Shown here: positions 7,831-15,800 of the stretch, piece after piece
How positions within the stretch are numbered: the first letter of the stretch is position 1
How the letters are laid out: each line of letters starts with the position of its first letter
Origin: CAZPQV01 sp964588705
Lineage (GTDB): Bacteria; Bacteroidota; Bacteroidia; Flavobacteriales; Weeksellaceae
NCBI GenBank assembly: GCA_964588705.1
Contig: CAZPQV010000025.1
Location: 1 to 30,138, forward strand
Length of the DNA stretch: 30,138 nucleotides
Reading direction: 5' to 3'
Notes under the pieces: model-generated
Told to the model about the DNA's origin: nothing
Seen by the model: the letters and a program-made list of their open reading frames with translations, nothing else
The model's database searches: none
Made by a program: the position numbers and the translations under genes

Positions 7831-8400
7831 CTACTCCTTCCAACCCCAAGGTTTTTCTTTGAACTCAATAGGTTTTGTTAAGTCGAAAGTAGCCGTAAAG
7901 AGTCTGTCACTGCCAATTCGGCGAAGGTTGTAAGTATAGGTTTTATCGTCTAATGTAATCCACCAAAGATTGGTTGACGCATAAGAAATACGCTTGGCGG
8001 TTTCCTGATCTGCCGGAAACATTTGAAGGTTTTCAAAACCATGATTAGAGTTTATACCACCATATTGCGTCACCTCATCTTCACTTCCGTCCTCGTGACG
8101 GTGATCGTGTTTCAGGGCAAGAATTTGGTTTTCATCTTTTGTTAGAATCCAGGTTCTCGATTTGTTATCACCCACATAAAATGGAATTCTAATCCGGTCT
8201 GATTCACAGGAAAGTACTTGCATTACCAATTTTTGTCCGGTAAAACCATCTCCTTCTTTACCACCGGCAGTTACAATTCCTTCATAAGATTTACCACAGT
8301 GTTTTTCAAGATTTTGCCAGAATTTCTGACTCTCAGTAAGGTTTTGTGAAAAAGCATAGGCCGAGAAAACGATTGCCAATGCCATAAACAGTTTCTTCAT
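7831..8400 (-). CDS. Exported protein of unknown function
   Basis: 189 residues from the ATG at 8400, where a signal peptide begins (MKKLFMALAIVFSAYAFSQ). A longer frame reaches a GTG at 8442 but would put 14 polar residues ahead of the signal. The mature part has two Cys residues (in EKHCGK and VLSCES) that could form a disulfide, a conserved-looking ALKHDHRHEDGSEDEVTQYG segment and a C-terminal WWITLDDKTYTYNLRRIG segment. I recall no biochemical function for such proteins. It begins 38 bases after the Crp/Fnr-type regulator stop on the same strand and may be co-transcribed with it. Confidence 0.7.
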   Translation of the reverse strand: MKKLFMALAIVFSAYAFSQNLTESQKFWQNLEKHCGKSYEGIVTAGGKEGDGFTGQKLVMQVLSCESDRIRIPFYVGDNKSRTWILTKDENQILALKHDHRHEDGSEDEVTQYGGINSNHGFENLQMFPADQETAKRISYASTNLWWITLDDKTYTYNLRRIGSDRLFTATFDLTKPIEFKEKPWGWKE

Positions 8401-8438
8401 ATCATTATTTTGACTAAAGATATTCATTTTTATAATAC

Positions 8439-9002
8439 TCACTGGACTTCTGCACGGATTCTGCTGAGTGTTTCCTGCGAAATCCCAAGGTAAGTCGCAA
8501 TCATTCCCAACGGAGCACGCAGGATGATATCAGGATTTTCTTCTAAAAGTTGGGCATATTTTTCTTTGGCAGTCATGTACTGCAATGACGCTATTCGTGA
8601 AGCCATCTGCGTCATCAGAACGCCTAAAATGTAGCGTGCAAAATTTGCTGCAGTGAGCGACACCGAACAAAGCCGATCGAGTTTTTCGTAACTGCAATAG
8701 GTTATGATGCTTTCTTCGAGGGTTTCGATGTTGTAACGTGTAGGGGCATCGTTAAAAATCGTATCAATATTGGCGAAAATTTTTCCTTCTGTGTAAAAAT
8801 TGGTTGTAATGTCTTTACCGTTTTCATAATAAAAAATTCTTGCAAGACCTTTTTCCATAAAATACACATTGCGGCCATACTGATTGTGATAACTTAAAGT
8901 ATCTCCTTTTTTAAAAGTTCGAGTAACCGCTTCATTTTCGAAAAAATGGCGAATTTCATCATCAACTTTAATTCTTTGCGAAAGCGTATCAATTAATTTC
9001 AC
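8439..9002 (-). CDS. Crp/Fnr family transcriptional regulator
   Basis: 187 residues from a GTG at 9002, the usual size for Bacteroidota members. Residues 1-115 form the cyclic-nucleotide-type beta-roll (FKKGDTLSYHNQYGRNVYFMEKG). A long dimer helix follows (SLTAANFARYILGVLMTQMA), then a winged helix-turn-helix whose recognition part is APLGMIATYLGISQETLSRIRAE. There is no Cys cluster for an Fe-S centre as in Fnr, so the signal is unknown. The frame extends to a TTG at 9056, but those 18 codons lie inside the terminator of the upstream operon and before a TATTTTTG element, so the GTG is preferred. It lies directly downstream of the tolC-hlyD-permease operon, whose promoter has a Crp/Fnr-geometry dyad, and is its most obvious candidate regulator. 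Confidence 0.85.
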   Translation of the reverse strand: MKLIDTLSQRIKVDDEIRHFFENEAVTRTFKKGDTLSYHNQYGRNVYFMEKGLARIFYYENGKDITTNFYTEGKIFANIDTIFNDAPTRYNIETLEESIITYCSYEKLDRLCSVSLTAANFARYILGVLMTQMASRIASLQYMTAKEKYAQLLEENPDIILRAPLGMIATYLGISQETLSRIRAEVQ

Positions 9003-9015
9003 TTCAATCTTTTCA

Positions 9016-9023
9016 CAAAAATA
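9016..9023 (-). promoter_or_regulatory. Putative -7 element for the Crp/Fnr regulator gene
   Basis: The minus strand reads TATTTTTG (TAnnTTTG type), 13 bases before the proposed GTG at 9002. It abuts the T tract of the preceding terminator, so termination of the export operon and initiation of the regulator gene share this spot. A TTTG at 9038-9041 is too close (14 bases) for a standard -33. Confidence 0.4.
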
Positions 9024-9054
9024 AGAAAAAGGGCGCTCAAAATCTGAACGCCCC
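9024..9054 (-). terminator. Rho-independent terminator of the tolC-hlyD-permease operon
   Basis: On the minus strand GGGCGTTCA (9053-9045) and TGAGCGCCC (9039-9031) pair over nine bases with one G-T wobble and a five-base loop, followed by TTTTTCTT. It is 28 bases past the permease stop. The GC-rich stem stands out against the AT-rich surroundings. Confidence 0.88.
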
Positions 9055-9081
9055 AAACAAACAAACGAAATGAAAATTCCG

Positions 9082-10287
9082 TTATACTTTCAATTTCACG
9101 TCTTGCTCTTCTTCGTTTTCATTGACATTGTATTTTTTGAAGAGCGAATTGATTTTAATTTTCAAAGCAATCCATCCCAAAATGAAATATGCCCATGCCA
9201 TTATAAATAAATGAAGGAAATATTTACGCGTTAAATAATCAGAGCCCTTTTCTACCAACATTATTTTTAATGCTTCCAAATAAGGGGTGAGCGGAATAAT
9301 TGCATTAAAATACTGAATGAATTTCGGCATTGCATAACTTGGCCAAGTGAAACCACTGATGATAAATGCCGGAGACGCAATGACCATTAAAATTTGGGTA
9401 GCTTTAAGTGCATCAGGAATGAGAATACTGAACAGTACACCAAGATTAGTTGCAGCGACTACAAAAATGGCAGTCAATAAAAAGAAATTACCCACATTTA
9501 TTGGCGCCGGAATTTTGAAATATAAACTACACAGATAGAAAAACAGAATGTTGAAATTGGCAAATATCCAAACCGGAAGACATTTTATGGCCATCACCAA
9601 TACGGCATACTTCTGTTTCCCGGCAAAATCGTTCATGAAACTGTCACGTTTAAATTCTTCCGCGAACGTTACCGCCATCGCCATAAGAATTACCTGCTGC
9701 AGCACAACGGCCATCATTGCAGGCCACATGAAAATAAGATAATTGCTTGTGGTATTAAACAGCGTTATATAATTGGCTTTGAATGGTTCGTACTGTGTTT
9801 TTGCGATTTCTACATTCAGCCCTCGTTTTTGCAAAGCTTTAATTTCTGCACCGGCTGAAAAAGTTCCCAAAACCTGTTGAATGGCTTTCGAAGAAAAATT
9901 AGCCGTAAGCACATTCGAAGTGTTGATATATACGTTGATTTCAGGATATTTTTTCTGCTGCATCATCGCTTCAAATCTTTCGGGAATTACCACGACTGCC
10001 GCAGCTTCAGTTTTTATTACTTCATCTTTCAGATTAGCAGGTTCATGCAAATAATTCAGTACTTCAATCGTGTGGTTATCTTCCAGCATTTCCACCACCT
10101 GTAGCGAAAGCGGAGTATTATCGTGGTTTACAACAATTACCGGAATTTGGTCTACTTTCCCTTTCTGGTAGGTGAAACCTATAAGAAGCGCGTAAAAAAA
10201 GGGAGCCAGAAAAAACACCGAAAGCATTGTTCTGTTTGTAAAAAACAGCGTGAATTCCCTTTTCAGCAGATATTTTAACTGTTTCAT
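9082..10287 (-). CDS. ABC-2 type transporter permease (YhhJ/DrrB-like)
   Basis: 401 residues. A first membrane helix at about 20-40 (MLSVFFLAPFFYALLIGF) is followed by a large periplasmic domain (about 42-170) with the VIVVNHDNTPLS start typical of ABC2_membrane_3 permeases. Five more helices follow at about 180-375, including the ASPAFIISGFTWP segment typical of these permeases, and the tail is acidic and cytosolic. Such permeases work with an ABC ATPase to export drugs, lipids or polymers; with HlyD and TolC partners the substrate would cross both membranes. It follows the HlyD gene after four bases and is the last gene of the operon. No ATPase gene and no second permease is in the operon, though related operons usually have two permeases. 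Confidence 0.87.
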   Translation of the reverse strand: MKQLKYLLKREFTLFFTNRTMLSVFFLAPFFYALLIGFTYQKGKVDQIPVIVVNHDNTPLSLQVVEMLEDNHTIEVLNYLHEPANLKDEVIKTEAAAVVVIPERFEAMMQQKKYPEINVYINTSNVLTANFSSKAIQQVLGTFSAGAEIKALQKRGLNVEIAKTQYEPFKANYITLFNTTSNYLIFMWPAMMAVVLQQVILMAMAVTFAEEFKRDSFMNDFAGKQKYAVLVMAIKCLPVWIFANFNILFFYLCSLYFKIPAPINVGNFFLLTAIFVVAATNLGVLFSILIPDALKATQILMVIASPAFIISGFTWPSYAMPKFIQYFNAIIPLTPYLEALKIMLVEKGSDYLTRKYFLHLFIMAWAYFILGWIALKIKINSLFKKYNVNENEEEQDVKLKV

Positions 10288-10291
10288 GATT

Positions 10292-11254
10292 TTATTTCAG
10301 GGTAACGTTAGAGTTTACCAGAATATCGTTGGCCAAAGTTCTGTTTTCAGGAATCACTTTGATTTCGTAAACTGCGTCTTCAGGATTATAATCCGGGAAA
10401 GCGGTCGTAATATCCGCATATTTTGCAAGCTGTTTTATGGAAACAATTTTGCCGGAAAACTCTTTATTATTATAGTTTACGGACATCTTAACCGTCATTC
10501 CTTTCTTATATTTTGCCACGTTGCTTTCGGGAATGGTAAATCTGAAATACGCCGTATTCGGAATATAACCTGTAAACAGCGCGTAACCAGCGGTTGCCAA
10601 TTCACCTTTGTTCAAGGTAATGGTTTCAACTTCCATATCGTTAGTGGCAATAATATAGCGTTCAGAATAAGCTACTCTCGCTTCCTGAAGCGCACCCATT
10701 GCCTGATTTGCCTGTCCGTCTGCCATTTCAATTTTTTCGTAACGGGTTCCGATCTGAACATCATGAAGCTCAGCATTGGCAGCATCCAGCTGTGCTTTTG
10801 CTCCCTGATATTTGGCAAACGCCTCATCATAATTCTGTGGCGAAAGCAAACTGTCGCGATACATATTCTGCGCTCTGTTATACGCTTTCTGTGCATATTG
10901 GTATTGTTCCTGTAAACCTTTCTGTTTGGCTTTCAACTGGCGCATCTGATCATTGGTTGCCCCGTTTCTTGCCATTTGCGACTGTGCTCTTGCAACAGCG
11001 GTCGCTCCTTTTGCCTGTGCAATTTTTGCAGAAACTTCCGGAACATCCAGTTTTGCGAGGGTATCTCCTGCTTTTACGGTCTCCCCTTCTTCAACATAAA
11101 TTTCTAAAATTCTGCCGGTAACTTTGGGTGAGAAGGAAACCACATCTTTCTTGGTTTTTCCAACAACAGAGCGTTCCGGATGAGATTCTTTACAGCTTCC
11201 CATTGTGAAAAGCATAACAAGAACCGCTAAAGATTTTAATCGTATATTTTTCAT
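10292..11254 (-). CDS. HlyD-family membrane fusion lipoprotein
   Basis: 320 residues. An N-terminal lipoprotein signal ends in FTMGSC (lipidated Cys21), so the adaptor is lipid-anchored in the periplasm. A biotinyl/lipoyl-like half motif (VTGRILEIYVEEGETVKAGDTLAKLD) at about 47-72 is followed by a long Ala/Gln/Arg-rich coiled-coil hairpin (about 75-200) that would reach TolC. A second lipoyl half follows (ATNDMEVETITLNKGELATAGYA), then a beta-barrel part. Role: bridge between the ABC-2 permease in the inner membrane and the TolC channel. It is the middle gene of the operon, with 24 bases to tolC and 4 to the permease. Confidence 0.88.
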   Translation of the reverse strand: MKNIRLKSLAVLVMLFTMGSCKESHPERSVVGKTKKDVVSFSPKVTGRILEIYVEEGETVKAGDTLAKLDVPEVSAKIAQAKGATAVARAQSQMARNGATNDQMRQLKAKQKGLQEQYQYAQKAYNRAQNMYRDSLLSPQNYDEAFAKYQGAKAQLDAANAELHDVQIGTRYEKIEMADGQANQAMGALQEARVAYSERYIIATNDMEVETITLNKGELATAGYALFTGYIPNTAYFRFTIPESNVAKYKKGMTVKMSVNYNNKEFSGKIVSIKQLAKYADITTAFPDYNPEDAVYEIKVIPENRTLANDILVNSNVTLK

Positions 11255-11278
11255 TTGTTGTTTGTTTAAAGCTGTGAT

Positions 11279-12685
11279 TTATAGTTTTTCTAAGTCTAAA
11301 TTTTGGGTAGATTTCATCAGTTCTATTGCAGCACGCCTTTGATTGAAAATGGCAGTTTGAAGTTCCAGTTCTGCATTTTCGAGATCATTTTCGGCATCAA
11401 TCAGTGCGGAAGAAGTTTTGGTACCGTAACGGAATTCTTTTTCCACCTGCTCCAAACCTTTTTGCGCGATGTCTTTTGCTTTTTCTTTCAGTTGAATCTG
11501 TGCATTTGCAATCGTATAATTGGTTTGATTGTTAGCTAAATTCAGGTTGAGTTTTTTTAAGGCATCTTTTCTTTGGCTTTCCAGAATTTCTCTTTCGATC
11601 TTGGCTTTTTCTACAGTGTGTTTACCTTCATTACCGTCCAGAATATCCCATTTGAAGCCAATTCCTACCTGAAAAAGCGGTAATACATTGAGGTTTGAAG
11701 GAGCGAAATCTAATTTTTTACCACTTCCCGGGAAAATTTCTTTTGATGTTTTAATATGATTGTCATAAAGTCCGATATACGCAAGAGAAGTTTGGGCCTG
11801 AACTTTAGGAATCCACCATTGTTCTTCTGCTTTTATCTTCAATTCTGCAGCTTTTATTCCATGGTTAAGCGCTCTAATTTCGCTGCGGTTTTCCACTTTC
11901 TGATCGTTAAGTTCATAATATAAGGGCTGAAGTTGTGGATCTATTTTTTCTATTCTATTTCTTTCAATTCCTGTCAGTAATTGTATTTGTGTAAGCAACA
12001 ATTCTTTTTTGCCTTCATATTCCACAGTTTTGGAATTAAGCGTTGCTTGAGCCAATTCAATTTTCTTGTGATCGTAAGGTGTAATCAAACCGTAAGACAA
12101 TGCTTTTTCGGCAGTTTTTTTATTGATTTCGAGGCGTTTCTTTGATTCATCCAATACTTTCTTAGAAGCATGAACGAGTGCCAACTGATCATAAGCTTTT
12201 GAAATTTCTGTTACAATTTTATCACGGGTTTTCTGCATCAAAACTTCTTCGGAAAGACTTTTTTCTTTGTTCGCCTGTTGCAGATATTTTACTTTTCCAC
12301 CCGAATAAATCAGCATACTGGCCTCCGCTTTTGCCATCGCTGAAATTCCGGAAATATTAAGATTATTGTTGAGCTGACCTTCAGGAATTACCGTTCCGGG
12401 AAACAAAGGCGGAACTGCAGGCACCGAAATTTCGGGAGAATGAACGGATGTCCTTGCATAGAGGTAACCTGTTTTTCCGGTAAGTGTAAAAAAAAAAAAA
12501 AAAACGTCTTTCAGCTTTTCGTCGTCGAGCCGGGTGTACCTGTTTTGTAGAATCTGTTGGTTCAATGCGCCATCGTTTACTACTGCACTGTCAATCAGTT
12601 CTTTCAGTGTTGGTGCTTCCTGCGCATATATCGCGGCGGAAAACAGCAGCATCATTTTGATTAATATTGTTTTAAAGGATTTCAT
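11279..12685 (-). CDS. TolC family outer-membrane efflux protein with a poly-Phe run
   Basis: 468 residues: signal peptide (MKSFKTILIKMMLLFSAAIYAQ) and two TolC-type repeats of long helices with beta strands, with typical segments such as ATLNSKTVEYEGKKELLLTQIQ, AELKIKAEEQWWIPKVQA and EKEFRYGTKTSSALIDAEND. It forms the trimeric outer-membrane and periplasmic channel of an export complex with the HlyD lipoprotein and ABC-2 permease that follow. Residues 62-66 are five Phe encoded by a 17-base T run (+ strand A run 12488-12504), at a place where a family member would normally have a mixed sequence. The frame is intact as written, but a one-base slip would truncate the protein near residue 65. 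The upstream gap carries a Crp/Fnr-type dyad. Confidence 0.88.
   Translation of the reverse strand: MKSFKTILIKMMLLFSAAIYAQEAPTLKELIDSAVVNDGALNQQILQNRYTRLDDEKLKDVFFFFFTLTGKTGYLYARTSVHSPEISVPAVPPLFPGTVIPEGQLNNNLNISGISAMAKAEASMLIYSGGKVKYLQQANKEKSLSEEVLMQKTRDKIVTEISKAYDQLALVHASKKVLDESKKRLEINKKTAEKALSYGLITPYDHKKIELAQATLNSKTVEYEGKKELLLTQIQLLTGIERNRIEKIDPQLQPLYYELNDQKVENRSEIRALNHGIKAAELKIKAEEQWWIPKVQAQTSLAYIGLYDNHIKTSKEIFPGSGKKLDFAPSNLNVLPLFQVGIGFKWDILDGNEGKHTVEKAKIEREILESQRKDALKKLNLNLANNQTNYTIANAQIQLKEKAKDIAQKGLEQVEKEFRYGTKTSSALIDAENDLENAELELQTAIFNQRRAAIELMKSTQNLDLEKL
12488..12504. repeat. 17-base A/T homopolymer inside tolC
   Basis: Seventeen consecutive A on the plus strand (T in the coding strand) encode the end of Val61 and Phe62-66. 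It is the longest homopolymer I see in the window, and lies within a coding region. Such tracts mutate by slippage; only lengths of 3n+2 keep the frame. Confidence 0.95.
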
Positions 12686-12707
12686 TTTGTTGTTTGTTTT
12701 ACGGTGG

Positions 12708-12715
12708 CAAAGTTC
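12708..12715 (-). promoter_or_regulatory. Weak putative -7 element before tolC
   Basis: The minus strand reads GAACTTTG, which matches TAnnTTTG except at the first base, 22 bases before the tolC ATG. If used, the start of transcription would be near 12704, which puts the centre of the upstream dyad at about -40. Confidence 0.3.
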
Positions 12716-12736
12716 CGATGACCGTCAATGAATTCC

Positions 12737-12752
12737 TTTGACATTTGTCAAA
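12737..12752. promoter_or_regulatory. Perfect dyad TTTGACA-TT-TGTCAAA, Crp/Fnr-geometry operator candidate
   Basis: Seven-base arms with a two-base spacer. Read as TTGAC-ATTT-GTCAA it has the 14-bp spacing of Crp/Fnr-family sites (Fnr: TTGAT-N4-ATCAA). It lies 52-67 bases upstream of the tolC ATG, in the only gap before the export operon, while a Crp/Fnr-type regulator gene sits just past the end of that operon. Binding is inferred. Confidence 0.55.
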
Positions 12753-12787
12753 AAAGAAAAATCTGCCTCATTGCTGAGACAGATTTT
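12751..12787 (-). terminator. Rho-independent terminator of the alpha-2-macroglobulin gene
   Basis: On the minus strand AAAATCTGTCTCA (12787-12775) and TGAGGCAGATTTT (12770-12758) pair over 13 bases with one T-G wobble and a GCAA loop, followed by a T-rich run. It lies about 32 bases after the alpha-2-macroglobulin stop and directly abuts the dyad before tolC. On the plus strand the wobble becomes a C-A mismatch, so the minus direction is favoured. Confidence 0.85.
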
Positions 12788-12818
12788 CGCTTTCAATTTT
12801 TAAGATTTTAAATTATCA

Positions 12819-15800
12819 TTAATCCGAGATCGAAACTTTCGTTCCTTTTGTATGTGCATTCATCTGCGGTGCGTAGTAATTCTGAAGCGTCGAAATACCG
12901 TTACTGAAAGTTCCGGACACGTTACTGATTAAATCATATTCAAAAACGTACTTTCCTTTCGGCATGTACTGAATATAGAAATTCGTTGAGGCATCTTTCG
13001 TGCTCTGATAATAGCCCAAATTATTTTTCCACTGATAACCGGAAATGGTATTCAACGGTTCAAAACCTGCGGCACGCATATCTTTCAAATGAATGAATTC
13101 CATATTTCTGTCGGTGTTCAGAATCATTCTTACGGTTACTTTATCGCCTACTTTCAATGGAGTTTGGGCCGTAATTCTCTGCAGTTCTTCCCCATTTACC
13201 GTTTTCACTTTTTTATAAAGTTCTTTAGTAATGGAGACGTATGTTTCGGAAGATTTTATTTTATCCAAATCCTCGTAATATTGCCAGAACAAACCTCCCT
13301 GAACGATACCTGCTCCCGGTTTTGTAATGGTTACCGTACCTAAATTTCTATCAATATTTTCAGGTTTCACAGAAGTTTTCACATAACCTGTTGCTTGGGT
13401 ATCTGGATTTTCCAGCGTCTTTCCTCCCCAAACGATGGTGGCTTTATCGCTCTCGGTTGATGTCCACGATTTCCCGGAATTCAGAATAGTGTAAATCACT
13501 TCTGCCGTACTTCGTGAAGTATCCCAACGGGAGACTTCTTTCTGTGTAATCAGCCAGATTTTCATCTCTTCAATCATACTCACATCTGTTGGTGTCAGCT
13601 TATTAAATGCTTCCAATGCTCCGGCATGATTCACCGTTTTAGATGAATACCAACCCCAATCATTCAGATTAGGTTTCCAGTAAACGCCCTGTGTTTCGGT
13701 ATTGGTTGAGGTTTCTTTCAGGTAAGTCATCAATTTTTTGGAAAGATTGGTCAATTTATAAGCATCAAACAGCATTGCTGCACGGTGCAATCCAAAGAAT
13801 GTGAAATCCGTAATTTTTGCGGTTGGCGCTTTCTTCATCACCATATTTTTCAATGTGGCACCATTTCCTTTCAACGGATACTCTTTTTCCCAATAATGAC
13901 GCGTATTGAGATAATCCAATGTCCAGTTGTTCCACACATTTTCTTTGCGAACGTCCCAATATTTGTTCACTTCATTATCCACAAAACTTACCAGTTTTCT
14001 TACCATTTCTTTCTGTTCACCGCCTTGATATTCTTTCAAATCACCTTTCAGCCATTCATTAATTCTGCCTAAGTTTTTAAGAATATACAGCGAAGTATAA
14101 TACGAACTCGGATAACCCGGATGCCAGGAGAAACCACCGTCCGGATTCTGCAGTTTCTTAAGGTCATTCCAATCGGTATTGATGGACATTCGCATCGTAT
14201 TGGCATCGAAAATACGAGCCAGTTTCTGCATCTGTTCGGTTTCGTTTTTACTTTCAAAAACCCACGGTGTTTCCTCGAGCAATAACTGCTTCAATTCCTG
14301 ATTTTTTTCAAGATTTGAAACCAATAATCCTTTGTCCTGATATTCATCGAATACCGTTTTCATTCTCGGATTGGCTTTAAAAATTTCCGACGCCAAAACA
14401 TCAGCAAACCACTTGTTGAACTGAACATCTGCCGAAAGATTTTGGTCGTCTTTCAGACTTGGCAGCGCGAACATAATTTCCCAAATCGGATTGGTGGTGA
14501 GTTCCAAAGTATTGGCAACATTGGTGGCAGTTTTGGAAGTATTATTGGCTAAATTATCCAATACGAAAGTTTTCGTTTGTCCTTCTTTTACAAAAATCGG
14601 AACAGCATCGGTCACCAACATTCGGTTTGGCAAAACTGCAATCGCTTTTTGTTCACCATCCGAGAATTCTCCGGCTTTTGCCACGATTTTTAAGATGATG
14701 GAAGAAACGTCATTCGGCACTTTTACGTTCCAGGTCGAAACCAAATTTCCATTTTCTGCCAAACTGAAATTCTTAACTGCATTGTTCAATCCAAATTTCG
14801 CAGAAATATCTTCATTGGTAAAGGCATCTAAAATCTGTAAAGTTGCAGAGCCATTTAATTGCTTTGCTACCAAACTTGAAAGTTTTGCCTGAAGATTCAA
14901 TTCGTCACCTTCTCTCAAAAATCTTGGGTAATTCGGATTTACGGAGAATTCTTTCTGGGTAACCACTTCTTTTTCCAGGACCGCAGCTCTTGCATCTTTA
15001 GTGTGCGCGAGGAACATTAGTTTCCATTGCGTTAGTGCTTCCGGAGAAGTGAATTCAAAATTCACATTGCCGTCTTTGTCGGTCATTAAATTAGGGTAGA
15101 AAAAGGCCGTTTCGTTCAGATTTTGACGAACGGGAACTTTCTCCAATTCGGCTTGTTCTTCAATTTGGGCTCCAGCTGCGACAGCATCATCTGCAGCATA
15201 TCCAACGTTAGCTGAAGATGGAGACTCTACTTTAGGAGCAGCTTTTGCTTCCGGCACTACAGAGTCCATCATTACTTCTTCCTTAACAGAAGAAACCCTC
15301 ATTGATTGTCGCATAATCAATGGTGAACCATAAATACCACCTCCAAACCAACTGAACTGTGGAACACTCACTGATTTTCCTTCTAAATATTTAAATCGTT
15401 TACTGAAATGTTCTGATGCCAGACCTTCATTAATCGCGTAATTGCTTTGGAAATAAGGTCTGCTGTACAATGTTTGCCACCTGTAAATATTCTTCGCAAA
15501 CTGATCGAGCGACATATCGTACATATTCGCGAGTACTTCTGACTGAACGGTTTCCTTATCATCACCCAGAATTTTCACGGTCCATTTTTCTTTGGAATTG
15601 GGTTGAAGTTTATCGCGGAAAGTTACCGTTTCAATTCTTAATGGTTTTTTATCGGAGACAATACTGAAATTCACACTTTCAGTCTGTACATCGTTGAATG
15701 CCACCACCTGAATCTGAAGATTCAGCGTAGAAATACTTTCATCTGTTGGTGCAGTAACTTCATATTCCAACACACCATTTTTGAATGGTTCTTGAATGGT

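Noticed and set aside
9070..9210. Short plus-strand frame starting with MKIPLYFQFH after a CAAACAAACAAAC leader
   Set aside because: The leader resembles those of real genes, but the frame is antisense to the permease end, about 46 codons, and has no family sequence.
10250..11121. Long plus-strand open frames opposite hlyD and the permease start
   Set aside because: They are antisense to a well-supported HlyD gene, have no recognisable domain, and follow from codon composition of the real gene.
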